Origin: UBA12078 sp964556955
Lineage (GTDB): Bacteria; Patescibacteriota; Dojkabacteria; SC72
Reading direction: 5' to 3'
Length of the DNA stretch: 8,541 nucleotides
Assembly: GCA_964556955.1 (NCBI GenBank)
Contig: CAZKXP010000030.1
Span: 1 to 8,541, forward strand
Shown here: in pieces, positions 5,787-8,541 of the stretch
How the letters are laid out: each line of letters opens with the position of its first letter
Numbering within the stretch: position 1 is the stretch's first letter
Translations under genes and position numbers: made by a program
Notes under the pieces: model-generated
Database searches by the model: none
What the model was told of the DNA's origin: nothing
The model's input: the letters and a program-made list of their open reading frames with translations, nothing else

Positions 5787-8541
5787 TTAAAAATTAAGCT
5801 CTGGGACATCATTTATATCTTTTATCTCAGCTTCATCACCTGTAGGTATTAATCTACCAATGATTACGTTCTCCTTCATCCCTCGTAGATAGTCAGTTTT
5901 GCCAAGTATTGCATTGCTTGTTAAGACTCTTACTTGCTCTTGGAATGACATTGCTGACAAGAAGCTTTCTGTGTTCAATGAAGAGGTTTTGATACCAAGT
6001 AATCTTGGTACAACAAGTGCTTTGTTCTTACCTTCTCCAGAGACTAGATCATTCTTTGCTTCTGCCAAGAATCTATTTACTAAAGAACCTACCAAGTAAT
6101 CTGTATCTCCAGAATCCATAACTTTGCCTAATCTAGCCATCTGTCTTAGGATTATTTCGATATGGATATCATCGATTGGGACTCCTTGTTCATTGAATAC
6201 TCTTTGTACTTCATCAAGTATATACTTCTGTGCAGTTAAGATATCCGCAACATCTGCAAGTGTCTTAGGATCAACCGATCCCTCAGTTAGCTGTTGACCA
6301 GCTTTAACTTCTTGCCCATCCTGTACAAGTAATGTAATTCCTGGGAGTACAGTTACTATTTCTTCTGCTTTTGCTCTTCCTTCAAATCTTAATATTCCGC
6401 TATCTATGAAGACTTTTCCATCATATGGAGCTTGTTTCTCTACTTCTTCCGCGTCGATATACATTAACTGTCCTGCTTTTACTTCCTGCCCGTCCTCTAC
6501 AACAACTTTGGTTGCTTTGGAGATTACATAGAGTCTTGGTAATTTCTTTTCACCGACAATTGTTATTGTAGCAGACTCATCCTCTGCAATATCAATATGT
6601 ATCTTCCCTGTTATTGATGATATCTCTGCCTTTGCCTTAGGTGCTCGTGCTTCGAATAACTCTTCGATTCTTGGAAGACCTTGTGTGATGTCAACTTTAG
6701 CAACACCTCCCTTGTGGAATGTCTGCATAGTCATCTGTGTACCTGGTTCTCCAATTGATTGAGCTGCGATTACACCAACAGCTTTACCCATCTCGATCTC
6801 TTCACCATTCTCAAGATTTAATCCATAGCATTTCTTACATGTGCCCAATGGTGATTTACAAAGCATCGGAGACCTTACAGACACTTCTTCGAGATTGGAG
6901 CTATCAATCAATTTTGCTGTTTCTTTTGTTATAGCTTCATCTTTCTTCGCAATCATTTTCCCATCGATTTTTACATCCTGTGCCAATACTCTTCCGAATA
7001 GTCTATCAACATATGAGATTCTTCTGTCATCAGCTCTTCTTAAAGCTAACCCTTCACCATCGTATCCACAATCATCCTCTCTTACAATCACATCGTGAGC
7101 GACCTCTACCAATTTTCTAGTTAAATATCCTGAAGATGAAGTCTTAAGTGATCTATCAGCAATACCTTTTCTACCACCATTTGCAGCTACAAAGTACTCA
7201 AATGCACCAAGTCCATCTCTATAATTGCTCTTGATTGGCATTGGTACCCAGTTACCTCTAGAGTCTCTAACAACACCTTTAATAGTCAAAACCTGCCTTG
7301 CCTGGATCTTACCACCATTAGCACCAGATTCGACCATCTCATATACAGAGTTATGTTTATCAAGTTTCTTCCACGCTTCATCTGCCAATTCATTTGCAAA
7401 GTCATCCCACATATTTGTAGAGATATTGATTTTCTCATTCTTTGTCATCAAACCTTGTAGGTAGTTTTCTTGTAACTGTTCATCTTTCTCTTCCATCTTC
7501 TTGATCTCTTTCTCCATATCGAAATCCAAGTTACAATCTTCCATTGCAAATGAGAAACCGAGGTCTGTTGCATACTTGAATCCCAATAGCTTCATATTAT
7601 CAAGTAGAACAACTACATCTTCCATTGTCTTAGAATTTTTAATATCGTCAATGATTGTATTTACAACTTTGTTGTTAACTCTCTCATTAACAAATCTGTA
7701 ATCTTCTGGGAGGATGGAGTTAAAGATTACTCTTCCTGCGGAAGTTTTTATATTTTCTCCTTTTATATTTACGAGTATCTCCTCGTTTATATCAATAGCA
7801 TCTCTTTCGTATGATCTTATAGCCTCTTCTGCACTCGCAAAGATTTTAGGGCTCTTTGATTCTTCGAGATCTGTCATCAAGTAAAAACCCAAGAGCATAT
7901 CCTTAGCAGGACTTGCCAAGATTTGGCCGTTAGAAATATTTATGATATTCTTCGAAGACATCATTTCTCTCTCTGCTTCTTTTCTAGCTTCTTCCGTTAA
8001 AAGAATATGAACAGCCATCTGGTCTCCATCGAAGTCTGCATTAAATGCTTTACATACCAATGGGTGGATTCTAATAGCTTCACCTTCAACAAGCTTTGGA
8101 TAGAAGGCCTGTACACTATATTTATGTAATGTAGGTGCACGATTTAGTAATACTGGCTTGTTCTTAATTACCTCTTCTAGTAAGTCCCAGATTACATCAT
8201 CTTGCTCATCAATCATCTCCTTCGCAATTCTGATATTTGGTGCTATTTCCTTAGTTAAAAGTCTTTCAATTACAAAAGGTTTAAACATTTCTAAAGCAAC
8301 AGATTTTGGTAAACCACACTGATCAAACTTCAAACTTGGATCTCCATCAATAACAGCACGACCTGAGTAGTCTACACGTTTACCCAAGAGATTCTTTCTA
8401 AATAGTCCTTTCTTTCCTCTCAAATCATCTGTTAATGATTGATATGGTAATCGCTTGTTATTCATCATAGCCTTAGAAGGTCTATGATCGTGCAGCGCGT
8501 CCACGGCCTGCGCTACGTCGCCACCGCCGCCTAGCTCCTCG
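5787..8541 (-). CDS. rpoC: DNA-directed RNA polymerase subunit beta', N-terminal part outside the window
   Basis: Largest catalytic subunit of RNA polymerase. The last 905 residues (counted from codon 8502-8504) are present; the N-terminal clamp and first zinc site, roughly 300 residues, lie outside. NLLGKRVDYSGR (38-49), NRAPTLHK (121-128) and the magnesium-binding NADFDGD (155-161) are intact. All four cysteines of the second zinc site are present (DDCGYDG and CKSPLGTCKKC). The trigger loop reads GTQMTMQTFHKGG, with glutamine at residue 594 where arginine is usual; the catalytic-region histidine is kept. The bridge-helix start reads NGGRKG instead of HGARKG. There is no E. coli-type long insert in the trigger loop. 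A beta-rich sandwich-barrel region follows and contains DGQEVKAGQ twice (671-679, 729-737). The C-terminus (FLSAMSFQEQVRVL, KENVIIGRLIPTG) is normal. The GTG at 8502-8504 is not the true start. The final 55 bases are compositionally foreign and may not belong to this gene. Confidence 0.96.
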   Translation of the reverse strand, partial: EELGGGGDVAQAVDALHDHRPSKAMMNNKRLPYQSLTDDLRGKKGLFRKNLLGKRVDYSGRAVIDGDPSLKFDQCGLPKSVALEMFKPFVIERLLTKEIAPNIRIAKEMIDEQDDVIWDLLEEVIKNKPVLLNRAPTLHKYSVQAFYPKLVEGEAIRIHPLVCKAFNADFDGDQMAVHILLTEEARKEAEREMMSSKNIINISNGQILASPAKDMLLGFYLMTDLEESKSPKIFASAEEAIRSYERDAIDINEEILVNIKGENIKTSAGRVIFNSILPEDYRFVNERVNNKVVNTIIDDIKNSKTMEDVVVLLDNMKLLGFKYATDLGFSFAMEDCNLDFDMEKEIKKMEEKDEQLQENYLQGLMTKNEKINISTNMWDDFANELADEAWKKLDKHNSVYEMVESGANGGKIQARQVLTIKGVVRDSRGNWVPMPIKSNYRDGLGAFEYFVAANGGRKGIADRSLKTSSSGYLTRKLVEVAHDVIVREDDCGYDGEGLALRRADDRRISYVDRLFGRVLAQDVKIDGKMIAKKDEAITKETAKLIDSSNLEEVSVRSPMLCKSPLGTCKKCYGLNLENGEEIEMGKAVGVIAAQSIGEPGTQMTMQTFHKGGVAKVDITQGLPRIEELFEARAPKAKAEISSITGKIHIDIAEDESATITIVGEKKLPRLYVISKATKVVVEDGQEVKAGQLMYIDAEEVEKQAPYDGKVFIDSGILRFEGRAKAEEIVTVLPGITLLVQDGQEVKAGQQLTEGSVDPKTLADVADILTAQKYILDEVQRVFNEQGVPIDDIHIEIILRQMARLGKVMDSGDTDYLVGSLVNRFLAEAKNDLVSGEGKNKALVVPRLLGIKTSSLNTESFLSAMSFQEQVRVLTSNAILGKTDYLRGMKENVIIGRLIPTGDEAEIKDINDVPELNF
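8487..8541. other. GC-rich tail, possible chimeric contig end
   Basis: These 55 bases contain 40 G/C (73%), abruptly different from the AT-rich rest of the window. Read in the rpoC frame they give EELGGGGDVAQ and then AVDALHDH. The AVDAL part fits RpoC (EAVDALxDN), but the glycine-rich part does not match the conserved RNEKRMLQ segment expected there. Read on the plus strand they give a short GC-rich frame ending VHGLRYVATAA and TAG, which could be the tail of an unrelated gene. A chimeric read or amplification junction is the simplest explanation. Confidence 0.55.

Noticed and set aside
5899..7701. Plus-strand open frames opposite rpoC
   Set aside because: They are short antisense frames within a highly conserved gene, with no sign of independent coding.
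1..8541. Alternative genetic code (UGA as Gly or Trp)
   Set aside because: All genes are full length under the standard code, conserved glycines use GGN and tryptophans use TGG, and no in-frame TGA is needed.
1..8541. CRISPR array, insertion sequence, tRNA or rRNA gene, prophage or defence system
   Set aside because: No regularly spaced repeats, transposase motifs, tRNA-like cloverleaf or defence-protein domains were seen; nearly all the sequence is explained by housekeeping genes.

Overview
The window comes from the chromosome of a low-GC bacterium. It carries housekeeping genes: a heat-shock operon and the downstream end of an rpoC-rpsL-rpsG operon, with two plus-strand genes between them. 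Several traits fit Patescibacteria (Candidate Phyla Radiation), but this is inference and the lineage is not proven. The traits are an AT-rich genome, no recognisable Shine-Dalgarno motif in front of any gene, a shortened HrcA, and diverged positions in otherwise near-invariant parts of RpoC and uS12. The standard genetic code works: all seven visible stop codons are TAA or TAG, and no in-frame TGA interrupts any gene.

Layout: 1-2989 (minus) is hrcA-grpE-dnaK, read in that order, with dnaK running off the left edge. A sigma-70-type promoter (TTGACT, 17 nt, TATACT) is followed immediately by a degenerate CIRCE operator that ends one base before the hrcA GTG start. This points to autoregulation of the chaperone operon by HrcA. 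Divergent to it, 3095-3784 (plus) is rplY, encoding ribosomal protein bL25/Ctc, with its own promoter. It is followed by a family 2 glycosyltransferase (3823-4764, plus). This gene converges on rpsG (4850-5320), rpsL (5342-5761) and the C-terminal three quarters of rpoC (5787-8541), all on the minus strand. fusA and tuf, the usual next genes after rpsG, are not there.

The genes cover transcription (RpoC), translation (uS12, uS7, bL25) and protein folding (DnaK/GrpE under HrcA). The glycosyltransferase is the only accessory gene. I see no mobile element, CRISPR array, RNA gene or new multi-gene system.

Five points deserve a second look. -10 boxes sit 5 to 10 nt before the start codons of rplY, the glycosyltransferase and rpsL, suggesting leaderless mRNAs. 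uS12 has arginine at the lysine position linked to streptomycin resistance. RpoC has glutamine in place of the usual trigger-loop arginine, along with other active-site-proximal changes. HrcA is about 100 residues short. The last 55 bases are 73% GC and do not match RpoC beyond a few residues, so they may be a chimeric end.
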